This document shows positions 12,387-24,344 of a DNA stretch of 64,000 bases, in pieces. Origin of the DNA: Aspergillus flavus (lineage: Eukaryota; Ascomycota; Eurotiomycetes; Eurotiales; Aspergillaceae); NCBI RefSeq assembly GCF_009017415.1, contig NC_092403.1, positions 1,984,001 through 2,048,000 of the forward strand, written 5' to 3'. Below the pieces are notes generated by a model. It did not search any database and was not told where the DNA came from. It worked only from the letters and a program-made list of their open reading frames with translations. Numbering within the stretch: position 1 is the stretch's first letter; each line of letters opens with the position of its first letter. The translations under genes were made by a program, and so were the position numbers.

Positions 12387-14246
12387 TTAGGCATCCGGCG
12401 TGCCAACATCAGTACCTGTAACTATGATATGGACGGCGTCTCTCCGAGGGTGGGCCTCATTTGGCAGATAGTGGCAGGGGGCGGCTGGCTGGATTGTAGC
12501 GGACGAGTGTTTCTTTCGCTCCATGAACCACAGCTGCACGGCACCGACGATTGCGGCTAGAGTGCTTCCCCACCATGCGAGTGCAGTACAATCAAGTTCC
12601 GCACCGGTGCTGTACAAATAACCAGCGATAGGCGGGGCGATAGTGCGAGAAGCAGCTCCGGCGGAAGCAGCAAGGCCATTGATCTTTCCTAAGACAGAGT
12701 CGGAAGGGCTAGCTTGCTTAATAAGGATCAACAAGACGGGGTAATCAATGATTGCAAGGATATTGCGAACGACTAAACATCCATAAATGCCGAAGAACAA
12801 CAGACTGCGCGGGAGAAAAATCAGGAATGGAACCATGAAATAAGCCACCGGATGAAGGATGGTCACAATCACGAAAAGTCTCCACACCCCCAAATAATGT
12901 GCCAATGCAGGGAAAATGACGCTTTGAATGAAGAGAGCAATGATGCCGTCGGTAGACATGATTAAGCCGACTGTTCTGGTTGAGAGACCAACACCGCCGG
13001 GGAACTTCAATATCGAGTTTCCAACAGTAGGAACGTCCCGTAAAGTCTTGTCCTGCAAAAAAATAGGCAATAAATGGTCATAAGTCATAGAGTGATAAGT
13101 GAAAATCGCTAATGCAACGATGAGCATCATGACTCGTTTCGTGAAGATGGTTTGTCTTTGTGGAATTTTCTCAGGCCTTGAACCGTCTGCCCGTACCAAC
13201 CAATCCTCCTCGTCGTATAGGTGTACCTGGTTGAAAGTGCCGTATGATTCGGCTCGTAGGTCCGCTCCTGCATTGGCGGTCGCCCCAGCAGTCGCCAAAA
13301 GAGGGCGTTCTGCGGATCTGCCGTCGAGATTTTCGGTAGCAGTACAAGGCTGCATATCGGGATGAGTCTCTTGCAGGAAGAGCCAGCTGAAGAAGATACT
13401 GAGAAGGAGTAAGACAGAACAAACAAGGTTCGGCAGGAGATAAGGGAATCTGCCAAAGAGACCTTCACGATAAAACAAGGAAGGGAAACCTTCAGCAGGC
13501 TTTGCAAGTAACCCTCCGATAGCTGCCATGGTATACAGTATTAACATCTTCCGCTATGTTGTTTAGTCGACCAGTGCCCTTAATACATACCTGGCCCAAT
13601 AATTGTGCCAATTGACCAAACAAATGGCATAACAGCATAAGCTCGAGCTACGCAATTGACCGTCAGCTAAGGTTCCAGCCATGGAAGTAATGTGGTAGGA
13701 AAAATCATACGTTCATGCTCAGGTCTTTTGACTAGTTCGCCGACCATAGTCTGGATGACACCGATATTTCCGTTTAAAATGCCCCCGAGGGCCCGACCAA
13801 AGAGAGCTACCCAAAAATTCGTCGCGAAGCCGACAATGAGAAGGGATGCCATGGTTCCGACGCAACCGGAGAGCAGGACAGGTTTGCGACCGACACGATC
13901 TGAGAGGCTTCCCCAAAACATACCGGTGAGCGCTTCGGCTAGTGAAAAGGCCGAGACAAGTATACCAGCAAAGAAGGAAGCATCGGATCCATTAGCCACA
14001 TTGAAGTCCTTGACCATCACCCATGAGTATGGGAAGATGGAAGTCAAGGCAATAGGCTCCGCAACACGACATATTGCTGTAGTCAAACAAGCATCAGTAC
14101 TTGTAAGTCAGAAAAGAACATCGAAGGTAACAAATGAAACGAAGAGAAGAGGAGTTTGAATTGTTTCACATACCTAGGAGGAATAGCTGAGTGGTTGGAA
14201 ACTGGTCGTCCGAGGCAGGTTGTCTTCTCTGTTGTGTCAATACCAT
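12387..14246 (-). CDS. MFS transporter, 12 TM, ZIFL/YCR023C-like
   Basis: Plasma- or vacuolar-membrane H+-coupled transporter of about 543 residues in four exons: 14246-14174, 14076-13711, 13647-13591 and 13522-12387. All joins keep frame; for example, exon 1 ending FLL joins AICRVAEPIALTSIFPYSW, and exon 3 ends in IIGP before AIGGLLAKP. The N-terminal half carries the MFS signature loop SDRVGRKPVLLSG between TM2 and TM3 and the GRALGGILNGNIGV helix. A long acidic cytoplasmic loop with YDEEDWL separates the two halves, then six more hydrophobic helices follow. This sub-group (plant ZIFL1, yeast YCR023C and fungal relatives) includes drug, zinc-chelate and organic-ion exporters; the substrate cannot be read from sequence. 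No biosynthetic partner genes are adjacent. Confidence 0.88.
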
Positions 14247-16025
14247 TATCTTTGGAAACGTCCAAGACTCTTACGGCTAGCCCTCCACAGAACGACAGGT
14301 CTCCTACTGAGACGATCCTTTTTCTAACCTCCTGTGAACTCTGTACAGAGAGTGATACCGCACTTTTCTTCTTCTCTTTTCCCTGTATTTCAATCCCGAC
14401 TTGGCAAGCGCCCGAGATACGGGGGATAGAGATATAGAGAGGAAACGTATGATTAGGTGATGGAAGTACTAGTATGGCGTATCACAGTCGGAGAGTGTGC
14501 ACAGTGTGAGGAAGAGACGGGAGGCAGGGAAGAAAAGTAGTAGAGCACCTATGAAATAGAGAGGAAAAGGTCAGGTTTATCTGCAGGTCTGTAAATGGTT
14601 CCAGGGTACTGCCATGTAAAACAGCGGAAGCAATTCATGGAATTACCGGCTCAACGGCTACCTTGATTGGAGACCCAGCTCAATGACAGTAGACTAGCCC
14701 CAGAAACGGAATAGCAAGGCTGCACATGATCATGGATCCGAGTCAAAGATTTGAACTAATGGAGATTAAAGTTTGAGCTGACTCGGACTTATTCTTCTTA
14801 AATTTCAGTTCATCGTTAATGGGGAATCACATACTACCGGATAGCGTTAATCGGAGTAGATGGGTTGATACCCCAGTGGAAGAGCTGACCAAGTATTTGC
14901 AATTAATTAGTAGGTAGGCACAGAGTATTGCTGTGGTGCTAAGGAGATGCGTACCATATACTTTATGTAATATGAAAGGATCGGTGGCGGACACTGGTCC
15001 TGTTTAGGTAACATTTCTCCCTACATCCTGGGCCTGTCTACGGTACACCAAGTGTAGCATGGCAAAATTTTCCGAATCCTGTGCCGTGATGTCCGAGACC
15101 CGCTGTGTAATTGGTAGCTTTGCCCATCTGGTCCAGCTGTACAAGCGAAGAGTGCCTAGAGCGTTCATCAGGGCTACTTTCTAATTCGATAGTGATTTCT
15201 GAAACCTCGCGTCATGCACTTTTAGCCTTGGATACTGTAGTACATACTCATGGCCTTGGAAGAATTTAGTTGTCTAGATTGTGGGTAACAAGTCCGCAAC
15301 CTGTTCTTGACTGGTGGAGATTATACTCAAATAAGACCACTAGACCTGACCCTTACCTCGTAGAGCCATCTAGTGCTGGGCTCATCGCAAAAAAATTTCT
15401 CGTGTGCATGATGGTGAATGTGTCGGAGTTGGCAGTTTACATCTCATCAATAGAATGTACCCTAGATTCATCAGGTATCTATTCCATTCAAGCCGAGCGA
15501 CTTCCTATACAGTACATTTTCCCTCAAGGAACCCCTGCCATCGGCACCGTTAAGACCCGTACATTTGCAATGTTTCCAGCATTTTGAAAAGCCGCTGGTT
15601 TGCAAAATAGATGTATTGATATGACTTAGCTGGCGTTGTGCCACTAATGTACATTGGTAGTGGCGACTGACTCTGGGTTCAGGATAAGGAACTTGCTCTG
15701 AACTACTCTATCGGCCTATCTTATCATTCAAAGCAGACATTTGAGCATGCCTGGGTTCCAGCTCATCGTCTGCATTACGCAAGAATGTCATGACTTCTGC
15801 TGACAAGACCTGTCAATTTGTAGGTGTCACACAGAAGCTACTACCGTAGCTATTTTAAGTCTTTAGAGCAGCTTTGTAAGGCGTTTCCACAAGCGTAAAT
15901 TTCGTAACTATGAGTGTAAAAATATACAGTGAGTCTTGAAGTGTTCCGTAGAAGGTAGCTACTATACCCATTGTGGATATCTAGAAGAGGCTTAGTAGCA
16001 GGGCAAACATTATCGGTCCGCATTT
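14247..16025. other. Intergenic, no gene seen
   Basis: About 1.8 kb between the MFS start and the stop of the next minus-strand gene. It holds the MFS promoter. A plus-strand frame at 15270-15587 has no domain, signal or splice support. Nothing else is recognisable. Confidence 0.55.
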
Positions 16026-16712
16026 TCAGACACAGGGATGTATGACCGCCGTTCCCTTGCTGCCTATCGACGTATTAGCCTTAATGCAAGCTGGGGATGT
16101 CAGTGATGGCCAGGACAAGGTTATTTGACATGCCTCGAGATACTTCTGTACCCATGGTTTGAAGACAGCCCATGCAAGCAGTCCGCTTGTAGCAATTATA
16201 AAAATGAACACAATGGCCTCGTCTTTCCTGGAGTCCCTCTCTGCATACCCGAACGGTTGGTCAGCACAAGTTGCAAGACAAGCAGGGGTATGTCGTACGG
16301 AAACATGTAGTAAATACATCCTCCTCTTTCGCATCTTTACACGTTGGTAAGTCATAATCAAGGCAAAACTTTCGATTGCAATCGTTGCAGCTCAGCGAGC
16401 GATATTTGTTGGCTCGTCTTTCATTTGTGTTGTCGTGATCATCGGTGGAGTCGCTACGGCCGAGGATACGGAAAAGGTTTGTTAGAGTGGTAGTGTCTGG
16501 TTTCGCAGGATCGAGTGGGATGATGGTGCTGTTAGAGAAACAGGTGCATTTGCAGAATGAGGCAGGAGCTTGGATAATTAGAATTTAGTCAAGTCATAGT
16601 TGGGTTCGATCGCAAATGGTCACTCACAAGATGCCAACGTGAAAGTTGTCAGTGACAAAAAAGCTACAGAAAGAAGAACAATACGAGATACAATGTCCCG
16701 GCAACGAAACAT
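16026..16712 (-). CDS. Small cysteine-rich type I membrane protein, conserved-looking, unknown function
   Basis: A gene I assembled from three short exons: 16712-16628, 16568-16299 and 16240-16026, giving about 189 residues. Intron 1 has GTGAGT and CAAG ends. Intron 2 has a GTACGA donor, a GCTGAC branch site and a TATGCAG acceptor; both joins keep frame. The protein starts with a hydrophobic signal peptide (about residues 1-28, RIVLLSVAFLSLTTFTLAS). A lumenal cysteine-rich part follows (FCKCTC, then SCNDCNRKFCLDYDLPTC and EEDVFTTCF), then one TM helix at about 131-149 (AIVFIFIIATSGLLAWAVF) and a short tail (KPWVQKYLE). The ordered Cys spacing and the clean joins argue for a real, conserved secretory-pathway protein. 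I do not recognise its function. The last about 25 residues are less certain because a further short intron could lie there. Confidence 0.78.
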
Positions 16713-16963
16713 GACTGAGAAAATGGTAAGAGGTGGAAGGGTTCTTTCCCTCCTACTGACGAACGAATGTGTTATCAGTCGCGGTGATATAAAGCTTAGC
16801 CCACACACCGGATCCTTGTAATCACGTGATAGATATGTATATCAGTTCTACCTGTGCATGCACATTGATTTTTGAAATGCTATTTTGCCGGCAAATATCT
16901 CGATTGAAATAGCTAGGAGATATCCACATGATACTATAGAAAACATATCCAAGGACATTGGCC

Positions 16964-18589
16964 CTATGATTTCCCTTTCATGCCTTTCCGCCTATTCTCC
17001 CTTTGTCTCTGTTCTTTGGCAGCATCACGCCGTCTCCTCTTCCAGGCTCGGTTGTTATCTCCGCGATGCTCCCAGAACCATTTCGTGAACTCAGATTCAT
17101 CCTTGAGTGCTGAGCCGAATTTTGGAACAGGTGTGTTGATGTATGGCTCATCATCCACATCCATAGAGTCATGTTGCTCTAGGCTATTCCACTTTTTATT
17201 TCGCCCAGCCAACGCTGTGTCAGGTGTGGGAGCAGCACTCCTCAGCTCACGGCTTTGTATATCCTTCTTCGTAAACGGAGTTTGCGGCTCTGTGACTTCC
17301 TGTGGTTCTTCCTCGGATTCCATATCTCCCTGTCCAAAGAAACTAAATTGCGCACTGGCATCTGGATCAGGCTTGACATCGGTAGTGCCGGGTGTGGGTT
17401 TCTTGAAAAGAGCTTCCAATGGATGGACTTCTTGAGAGTGTGGCTCATCACTTTTCTCCGCTTGAGCAACATCCTGGTCCGCCTTTGCTTCAGGGCCGGG
17501 AACCTTTTCAACACCCTGGGGCGTCGACTGTGCCCCCTGTTCATGCTGGTCATTGGAGATGTCTGACGTATCTGACGAACCGGATGTTACGCTTGCCTCG
17601 CTTTCTGAATCGGTCGCACTATCGTCGGATGACGTTGCCCCACTAGACGAGGTCCAATCCTCCGATTCGTCCGATTCGTCCGATTCTTTCAGATCAACAC
17701 CTCCTCTAACGGCACATGCATCATCAAGGCTTTGGGAGCTCGCCTTAGCCTTGAGCGAAGACTTGGACTTCGGTCTCTCCTTCGCCCCTGCAATTTTCCC
17801 TGGTGTGTATTGATCACTTCTGATTCGATCGCTGGCCTGTTCTTTTATGTTCCCTGAACCGTCTATCCAGCCCTTACCCTCTTCGAAAGTAAACGTAGGT
17901 GCTGCTCCGTCACTATCTGTCCGTAGGAAACTCGGTTGTGTAACGGTCTTGGAAAACTCATGTACAACAGACTCCTGTAGAGATTTCTTCTTTTTCTTCT
18001 TTGACTGCTTGTCTTGCTCCACCTCAGCAGACGAGGCTCTGTTAGGAGGGATTTTGGTTCGGAATAAACATTCTGCCTTCTCGGTATACTTGGATTTCGC
18101 CTGTGACTTTCCAGTTCTATCATCCTTCTTCTTGTTTCTCTTCTCCTCCTTGCGCCTCTCTTTTAAGGAGCTCGTGGACTCTGTCCAGCCTCTCTTTACT
18201 TGGCGATCTGTTTGAAGCTCATATCCCTCTAAAACGTTACCGATATCCTTTTGCTTCTTTGTTTTCTTGCTTGACGGCGATACTTTGTTGAAAACTGCCT
18301 TATCGCTTTCGTCTTCGTTTTCGTCCCTCTGTCTTTTCTGCGGCCGAGCTACATCCACTTTGAACTTTCGACCTTTGAGGATTGACCCGTTGAGCTTCTT
18401 CTTGATTTTATCTGCCTCCATTGCTGGTAGCGTTACGTAGCCGTAGTTATTCTCCGGAAATGTCGGGATACTGTGGAAGGAGATTTCAGTGGCTAAGGGC
18501 CGAACGGACGAAGGTAATACGGAGGGAAGAAGTTCTGCGGTGAAAGGAGTGATGTGAAGGCGTTTATTTGCTGAAGGATCGGTCGTCAT
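16964..18589 (-). CDS. Nucleolar RRM protein, NOP8/NOL8-like
   Basis: Single-exon gene of 541 residues. The N-terminal about 80 residues read as an RRM fold (KRLHITPF as RNP2-like, NNYGYVTLP as RNP1-like, ILKGRKFKVDVARPQKR at the end). The middle is highly charged: Lys-rich nuclear/nucleolar localisation stretches (EEKRNKKKDDR, KKKKKKS) and then Ser/Asp-rich acidic runs (SDESDESEDWTSSSG). The C-terminus has the motif FTKWFWEHRGDNNRAWKRRRRD, which I associate with fungal NOP8-type proteins. NOP8/NOL8 helps assemble the 60S subunit in the nucleolus. The RRM, the acidic and basic tracts and the C-terminal motif support the family; orthology is inferred. The gene sits 251 bp upstream, on the same strand, of the small membrane-protein gene. 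Confidence 0.72.
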   Translation of the reverse strand: MTTDPSANKRLHITPFTAELLPSVLPSSVRPLATEISFHSIPTFPENNYGYVTLPAMEADKIKKKLNGSILKGRKFKVDVARPQKRQRDENEDESDKAVFNKVSPSSKKTKKQKDIGNVLEGYELQTDRQVKRGWTESTSSLKERRKEEKRNKKKDDRTGKSQAKSKYTEKAECLFRTKIPPNRASSAEVEQDKQSKKKKKKSLQESVVHEFSKTVTQPSFLRTDSDGAAPTFTFEEGKGWIDGSGNIKEQASDRIRSDQYTPGKIAGAKERPKSKSSLKAKASSQSLDDACAVRGGVDLKESDESDESEDWTSSSGATSSDDSATDSESEASVTSGSSDTSDISNDQHEQGAQSTPQGVEKVPGPEAKADQDVAQAEKSDEPHSQEVHPLEALFKKPTPGTTDVKPDPDASAQFSFFGQGDMESEEEPQEVTEPQTPFTKKDIQSRELRSAAPTPDTALAGRNKKWNSLEQHDSMDVDDEPYINTPVPKFGSALKDESEFTKWFWEHRGDNNRAWKRRRRDAAKEQRQRENRRKGMKGKS

Positions 18590-19951
18590 TTGTTATGACT
18601 GAGGATGGACCATATAGCGATGGCCTATCCAATAGGTAAGAAAAGGGGAGAAGGCCGTAAGGTGCCAATAAGAAGCAAAAGCAAAAAAAAAAAAAAAAAA
18701 TGTAAGGTGACAACTGCAACCACCGTAAGCTGTGTGCCGATAGCTCTAGGTCAGAAAAAATGGCTAAGATTCTGTCGCATTCTATATTGAAACGAAATAA
18801 ACAGACCGACCCTCAATTAGTGAGAGAGGCATGTGTAAAGGATCAATTCGGACCAACTATAGCATTGAAGTGATAAATAATTCTGTAGTAGATGATGGAT
18901 TTTCCACCCGCTAATCCTAAACCTAAAAGGGACCGACCTGTGGCGCAGCAGTCAACGGTCTTAGCCACATATGATACTCAATGCCAAGTCTACGGTTTTG
19001 GGAATAGAGGACAGTACTGTACGTAATGTACGTACTAATTCCATATTCCATGCAATAGTTAATAGTTAGGGGGGACGATTAGTAATATCCTAGACTCAAG
19101 TAACAAGAGATACATACAATATCAAGAATCCAAGAAAATAACCGATGTTCTATTAAAAAAAAGATTTTGTTCTGTACAGTAGTGGAAGGATCCCTTCCAG
19201 TCTAGAACCATCAGAGCCAAGGGGTTCGCCCCTCTTACCACCATTAAGCATCCGACGAGTTGATGTAATACAAAGGCGTGGCGTCGCATTAGGACCTCTC
19301 ATTCCTAAGGAGATGTATCATATTACAATTACAGCATTCTGTACCAATGCAATGGTGTGTACCACGTACTATTGAACTCAAAGTCACGATTAAGTCCTGT
19401 CCATCCATCATCACTCTTCTCGACCATCTTCTATTTCTTGTTATCTTTAGGTACCTTGTCTCCCGGCTTATGTATAGTTTCCAATACCAGTATCCACTAC
19501 TGCAACTTAAGTATTTATCACTGCTTTCCCTTTCCAAAGTGCTCTCTTGTTACTCCCCGTCATATTTCACCCCCTGATTCGGCCCCATCCACCCGCGGTT
19601 AATTTGGCCCGCATTCTGATCTCATCGCCGCTTCGAGCAGCCAGCTAGCTTCTTTGTCGCTCACATGGCCACAGCGACTTTATTATCACCATTCTGTTCC
19701 CCTCCCCGCTCCAATAACTGAGGGTCTCACAGCCTACCGCTCCACTTTGACCCTTCTTGTTTCCACTTGGGAGTCTCACCCGGGGTAACTTCAAATCTCT
19801 AATTTATTCTCTTACTACTATCTTTCGGTCACTTCGCGTCGTCTCCGCTTTCTTATCCGGCATTCCGCAGCCTCCCCCAGATTCCCAGATTATCGACTGT
19901 CAAACTTCCCCATTTTGACCTTCCTCATACCAATTCCCATTCTCGGTGGAG
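18590..19951. promoter_or_regulatory. Divergent intergenic between the RRM gene and SIP5
   Basis: About 1.36 kb that must hold the promoters of both flanking genes. An A-run lies at 18683-18700 near the RRM gene. The 300 bases before SIP5 are rich in C and T (19560-19940), typical of fungal promoters and leaders. No coding region is recognisable. Confidence 0.6.
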
Positions 19952-22468
19952 ATGGGTAATTCACAGACAAAAGAGGCCCGGCCACCCTTTACTCCAAATC
20001 GCCGAAGCCATGGCGGTGGACATGGAAGATCACCGTATGGCGACAGACATCATTCAGAGGGCTCCAGATCAACACGAGGCAGTAGACCAGATCTCTCCAT
20101 TCTCGGAATAGGCGGAAGCTCAGAAAGAGATGTTGCGACCCTCGAGCATCGCCGAGAAACGAAGCAAGAGCGAGAGGCTCGCCGTTTGGAGAGGGAACGG
20201 GTGGCTCGGATTAAGGAACGGGAGCGTAGTATGAGGGAAGAACACGTCGATGGAGGTTACCTAGTTACGCAGGGTGTCTATACGGGAACGGAAGATTTCA
20301 ACAAGGCTGTGGTGAGGCAGTTAATGGTAATATGGAATTCGCGCCAACTCTTTGATGCGATCAAGGCTAATTCTTCAGCGTAGATCGAACGACGACTTGC
20401 GCCCTTCTGGAGAGGCCTTAACGATTTCTCTGATTCTTGGACGGAGCATCAGCTAATGGCTGCCGCGCGAGGCCTGCCCATTCCACCGCCCGATGAAATC
20501 CCTTCAGAGCTAGAGTATAAGAATCCACCGAAAATCACAGAAGGGGCAAAGGAGTCGACTGATACGAAAGGAATTCAACATCTGACGGTTCCGATCACTT
20601 CAAGGTCACAATCCTATGGCTCCGATGCGTCCCAATCATCCACCCCAGCCCACTCCTTACCCTCCCCCACATCACCCCTAGCCTCAGGAACTTCGAGTTC
20701 GCCATTGTTTCGCACTCGGGCAAAGACACTCGCCTCTCTCACTACATCTAAACATGGCACCCAAGCCGACCCAGCGCCCCGGGAGATACAGCTCCCTCGC
20801 GACCCATTTGTCAATGGGCAGCCCATCGAGGCATACCTTTATAAAGACGCGGCTGAATGCCCCATCTGCTTCCTCTATTATCCTCCTTACCTAAACCGAA
20901 CGAGGTGTTGCGACCAACCTATCTGCTCTGAATGCTTTGTACAGATCAAACGTCCCGACCCGCATCCTCCTGAGCATGGAGATTCCGATCCAAATGCCCC
21001 TGCTGCAGCTGCCGAGGGTGATGCTGCCGACAACCAGGATAGTCAACTTGTCTCGGAACCTGCAGCCTGCCCATTTTGCGTCCAGCCTGAATTTGGAGTG
21101 ACATATGCGCCGCCACCCTTCCGCAGAGGACTCACATATGCTTCAGACCCTAGTGCCCGCCCAAATTTCACTTCCCCTGTATCGTCTACATCTTCACTTT
21201 CTTCTGGAAATGTTACAGCTGTTACGGGCCGGAGACGCGCTGCATCATTGTCTGCAAATGACCCTACGGTAATCACGACCGATAAGGTCCGTCCGGATTG
21301 GGCTCAAAAACTGGCCAACGCTCGTGCGCATGCTGCGCGGAGGTCTGCAGCGGCAACCGCTCTCCACACTGCAGCATATCTGATGAACTCGAACGGCAAT
21401 GGAGGCGACTCTCGAACTTTCAATATTGGGCGGAGAGGCGTCATGCGGAGAGCTGGCGGTTCGGATCCCCACAGTTCTTCTAGCCGCACAGGCTCCCCGG
21501 CGCTCCAGGCTCTTGCATTCTTAACGGACCGACGCAGTGCTACAAACGACATGGACTCTGCTGAGGAAGGGTCTGGGAATATAGCGCCGCCACGCAATAC
21601 TTCCCGGCGAAACCGTATTGACGATTTGGAGGAGATGATGATGATGGAGGCGATTAGGCTTAGTTTAGCCAGCGAGGAGGAGCGTCGTAAGAGGGAGGAG
21701 AAGGAAGCGAAAAAAGAAGCAAAAAAAAGAGAAAAGGAGGCCAAGAAGGCGGAAAAGACTGCCCGTAAGACCGGCCTTTACAGTACCAATGCAAGTGGAT
21801 CCGCTTTGGACGTACCTACAGGGCTAGGAAGGGTTGCGAGCAGCTCTTCCTCTGTTATCGGCGAGGAAAGTACGCCTGCTGGCAAGGGTAAAGAAGTGGA
21901 TCGTGCATCCCCGGAAGCCCCCATTGATGCTACGTCTACATGTTCCGTTACTGCGCCCGCTAGTATGAATGCTGTATACCCGCCTATGAATTCGGCAGAT
22001 CAACATCAGTCTATGCAATCTTCCGTCCCACAAACCTCACCCAGGGAGCTTTCGAAACCGTCACATTTGCGACATGTCTCAAGTGCTTCTTCATCGTTCT
22101 CTTCTCTTGTTGAATCGATGTCTGGCGATCACACTGGGACCACAGAGGGGAATGGCTCGTCTACAGAACCGCTGTTCAATTTTCGGAGTCTAGCTGCCGT
22201 TATCGGCGATGAAGACAAAAGGGAGGAATCTGCAGAGCATGTAGAAAATACGTTATCAAATCCGCAAGCTGAGGGGTCTGCCTCGCGGTCCGTGCTTCCA
22301 GTGGATCATGCGCATACTGATGACTCGGTCTTTAATGCTGATGCAGCCACGCCCGCTGGATCGGACTTCGCGCTACAAGAGAGTCAAGGATATATGATAC
22401 CTAAAGAGCTTGAAACACGTTCAGTCGAGATCACCGACTCTACGGGGAATCCCCAGGCCACGTCTTGA
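19952..22468 (+). CDS. sip5: SIP5, SNF1-interacting protein homologue
   Basis: Protein of about 819 residues in two exons, 19952-20326 and 20384-22468. The short intron (57 nt) begins GTAATA and ends GCGTAG; the join gives [14 protein letters not shown]. The start MGNSQTK places Gly at position 2 and suits N-myristoylation. Residues of about 60-125 are a basic helical segment ([20 protein letters not shown]). A split RING-like Cys domain follows: [18 protein letters not shown], then ICSECF, an Ala-rich insert and ACPFC. This arrangement is the hallmark of the Sip5 family. The rest is Ser-rich and disordered, with one acidic/basic helix ([20 protein letters not shown]). Yeast Sip5 binds the Snf1 kinase and the Reg1/Glc7 phosphatase in glucose signalling; that role here is by family only. 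Confidence 0.9.
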
Positions 22469-23112
22469 AGGTGTCAGAAGACTACCCCTTTCGTTGACAT
22501 CATTACCATAACCCTCTTTTTGATTTACCTTTTTTATATGATCGTTTGGCTGTGGGAGAAGAAATGAGAGATTAGTGGTGCGAATTTGTCGGCGCAGGAG
22601 GCTTTTTAAGTGAAAAGCGATATTGCATTCCTTTTTCAGTCTTTTCCCCTTTTCTTTCTACGTTTGCTTGAAACTCTCATGATATTTGTATTCGCATGAC
22701 CGGACCGGACGTTTCTTTCTTTATATACATACATTGGCATAGAACTTGTGTTACTTGATTGACGGTTCGTTCATATGTGTCGGGCGAGGTAGGCAGCCAG
22801 ATTGCATACATACTACTCGATAGTGATGGCTAAGTTGTGCGTGCTGGCAAGGGCATTCTGCTTTGAGCAGGGTACAGATTGATTTGTCCCATGCTAGTAG
22901 TCAGTCTGAATAGATTTTGGGAGTGATTTATATTGTGTTTTTGTAAAGAGGGCGCATCGATATACACAAGGGTGATAGGAGGACAAGTGGAAAGGGAGTG
23001 AGTGGCTGGTGGGGGGGGAGAGCAGTCAAGCGAGTCAAGTCAGTAAGAAAAAAAAATCAAATCAAGGAAATGAATGAATGGATGGCGGGGTTTAGCAAAA
23101 AACGAATTATAA
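22469..23112. other. Intergenic, 3' flank of SIP5
   Basis: A 640-base T-rich 3' flank of SIP5, with probable polyadenylation region at about 22510-22740. An A-run at 23097-23102 is the Pol III terminator of the minus-strand tRNA gene next to it. No other gene is seen. Confidence 0.6.
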
Positions 23113-23184
23113 TTCCGATGCGGGGAATCGAACCCCGAGCTGCTGTGTGAGAGACAGCGATGTTAACCATTACACCACATCGGA
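23113..23184 (-). tRNA. tRNA-Glu (anticodon CUC)
   Basis: Reverse-strand cloverleaf of 72 nt without intron. Seven-pair acceptor stem TCCGATG/CATCGGA, D-arm with GGTGTAATGGTTAAC, anticodon stem GCTGT/ACAGC around the loop CTCTCAC (anticodon CTC), and T-arm CGGGGTTCGATTCCCCG. A run of six T on the transcribed strand just downstream serves as Pol III terminator. Confidence 0.95.
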
Positions 23185-24344
23185 GTGGATATGCTAATAG
23201 TTCTAGTATTAATAATTCATAAGACTACTAAGGCTAAGGCCTCAGATCTTATTCTAGGTTTTCTTTAGCTGCGACCTCACGCCACCACAACGATCTAATT
23301 CATGTGAAGAGGGAGGAAATGAAAAAATATAAGTTACATCACATGAACACCGGTTCATGAGTTTTTGAATCCAATTTTCATCCATATAACATGAATTTTT
23401 ATCTTTTTTTTTTTATCAGAATAGTTGGCTGTAAGGATTTCAATTGTGTGGTCAATCATTTAAATTTTCTTTTACCTGTTGGAGCAATTTCATTTGCTGC
23501 TCCAAGATTAGCACGGAACGATGAATACCAACAAAGTATGACGCCAGATCTTATAAGGATCAACATATCTGCATCGCTTCTGAATGGATCGGCCATTGCT
23601 TTTTCCAGGTATGTATTTCCATTATCTTGCCAAGTTTGGTCAGCTCTACGGAGCACTCCGTATCTGATATCCAATCGATCTTCGCCGTAATTCCTTCACC
23701 AGTAATCTATACTTTCCCATCCACCATGACCCTGATAATCTACTTATCAACGAATGACTACTGGAACCAAAGATTCATAGAGCCATAAAGGGTCACTATC
23801 GGTAGACTCGTCATGTAATAACGGCGCTATCTTGAAATCCCTGTATTTTATGTTATTTTATTTTTCCTTTGGTTCAAGACTGTAACGGACTATCATCCGA
23901 ACTAAAAGGTAGTTCGATCCAGTAAATCGATGGATCCATTCCACGGTTCAGCTTGGTCTCTGGTTTGTTCCTAACTCGACCCAGATTAATCAAAGTGTTT
24001 TTCTTTTCCCTCTCTGTGTTCCTCCTCTAATTTTCCTTCCTTGTATTCATTACCACTGTGTACATTATCTGCATCGTCTGATCTCAGTAAGTCGCAGGCT
24101 TGCCGAGTACTCATACTCTTCCGCTGATACCAATCGCGCAGTCTCTTTGTTATCAATTACGGAGTGAATTGCGCTGATACACACCGACGTCAGCCGGCAT
24201 TGGTGTTTTCCCGTCCGTTCTTACCATTGCAATCCACGAAGCGATCAGAAGAAGGTACAGAGGAAGGTGATAAATAAGCAAAGAGAGAAAGAAAAGAAAA
24301 GAAAGAAAAGAAAGAAAAAAAAAAGAAGAAGAAGAACAATAATC
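23185..24344. other. Intergenic with a palindromic TACGGAG repeat
   Basis: About 1.16 kb upstream of the Cys-module gene. It contains a TACGGAG/CTCCGTA inverted repeat at 23647-23662, another TACGGAGT at 24158, and a 57-nt all-purine tract at 24280-24336 in the presumed 5' leader. A plus-strand frame at 23391-23690 has no recognisable product. Confidence 0.6.
23647..23662. repeat. Short inverted repeat TACGGAG-CA-CTCCGTA
   Basis: Two perfect seven-base arms separated by two bases. The same core recurs singly at several other intergenic sites in the window, so this could be a double binding site. Confidence 0.85.

Noticed and set aside
14178..14215. tRNA-like AGCTGAGTGGTT string
   Set aside because: It resembles a D-arm but has no anticodon arm, T-arm or acceptor stem, and it lies inside exon 1 of the MFS transporter.
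12387..14246. Secondary-metabolite cluster around the MFS transporter
   Set aside because: No polyketide synthase, NRPS, terpene cyclase, P450 or other tailoring gene occurs nearby.
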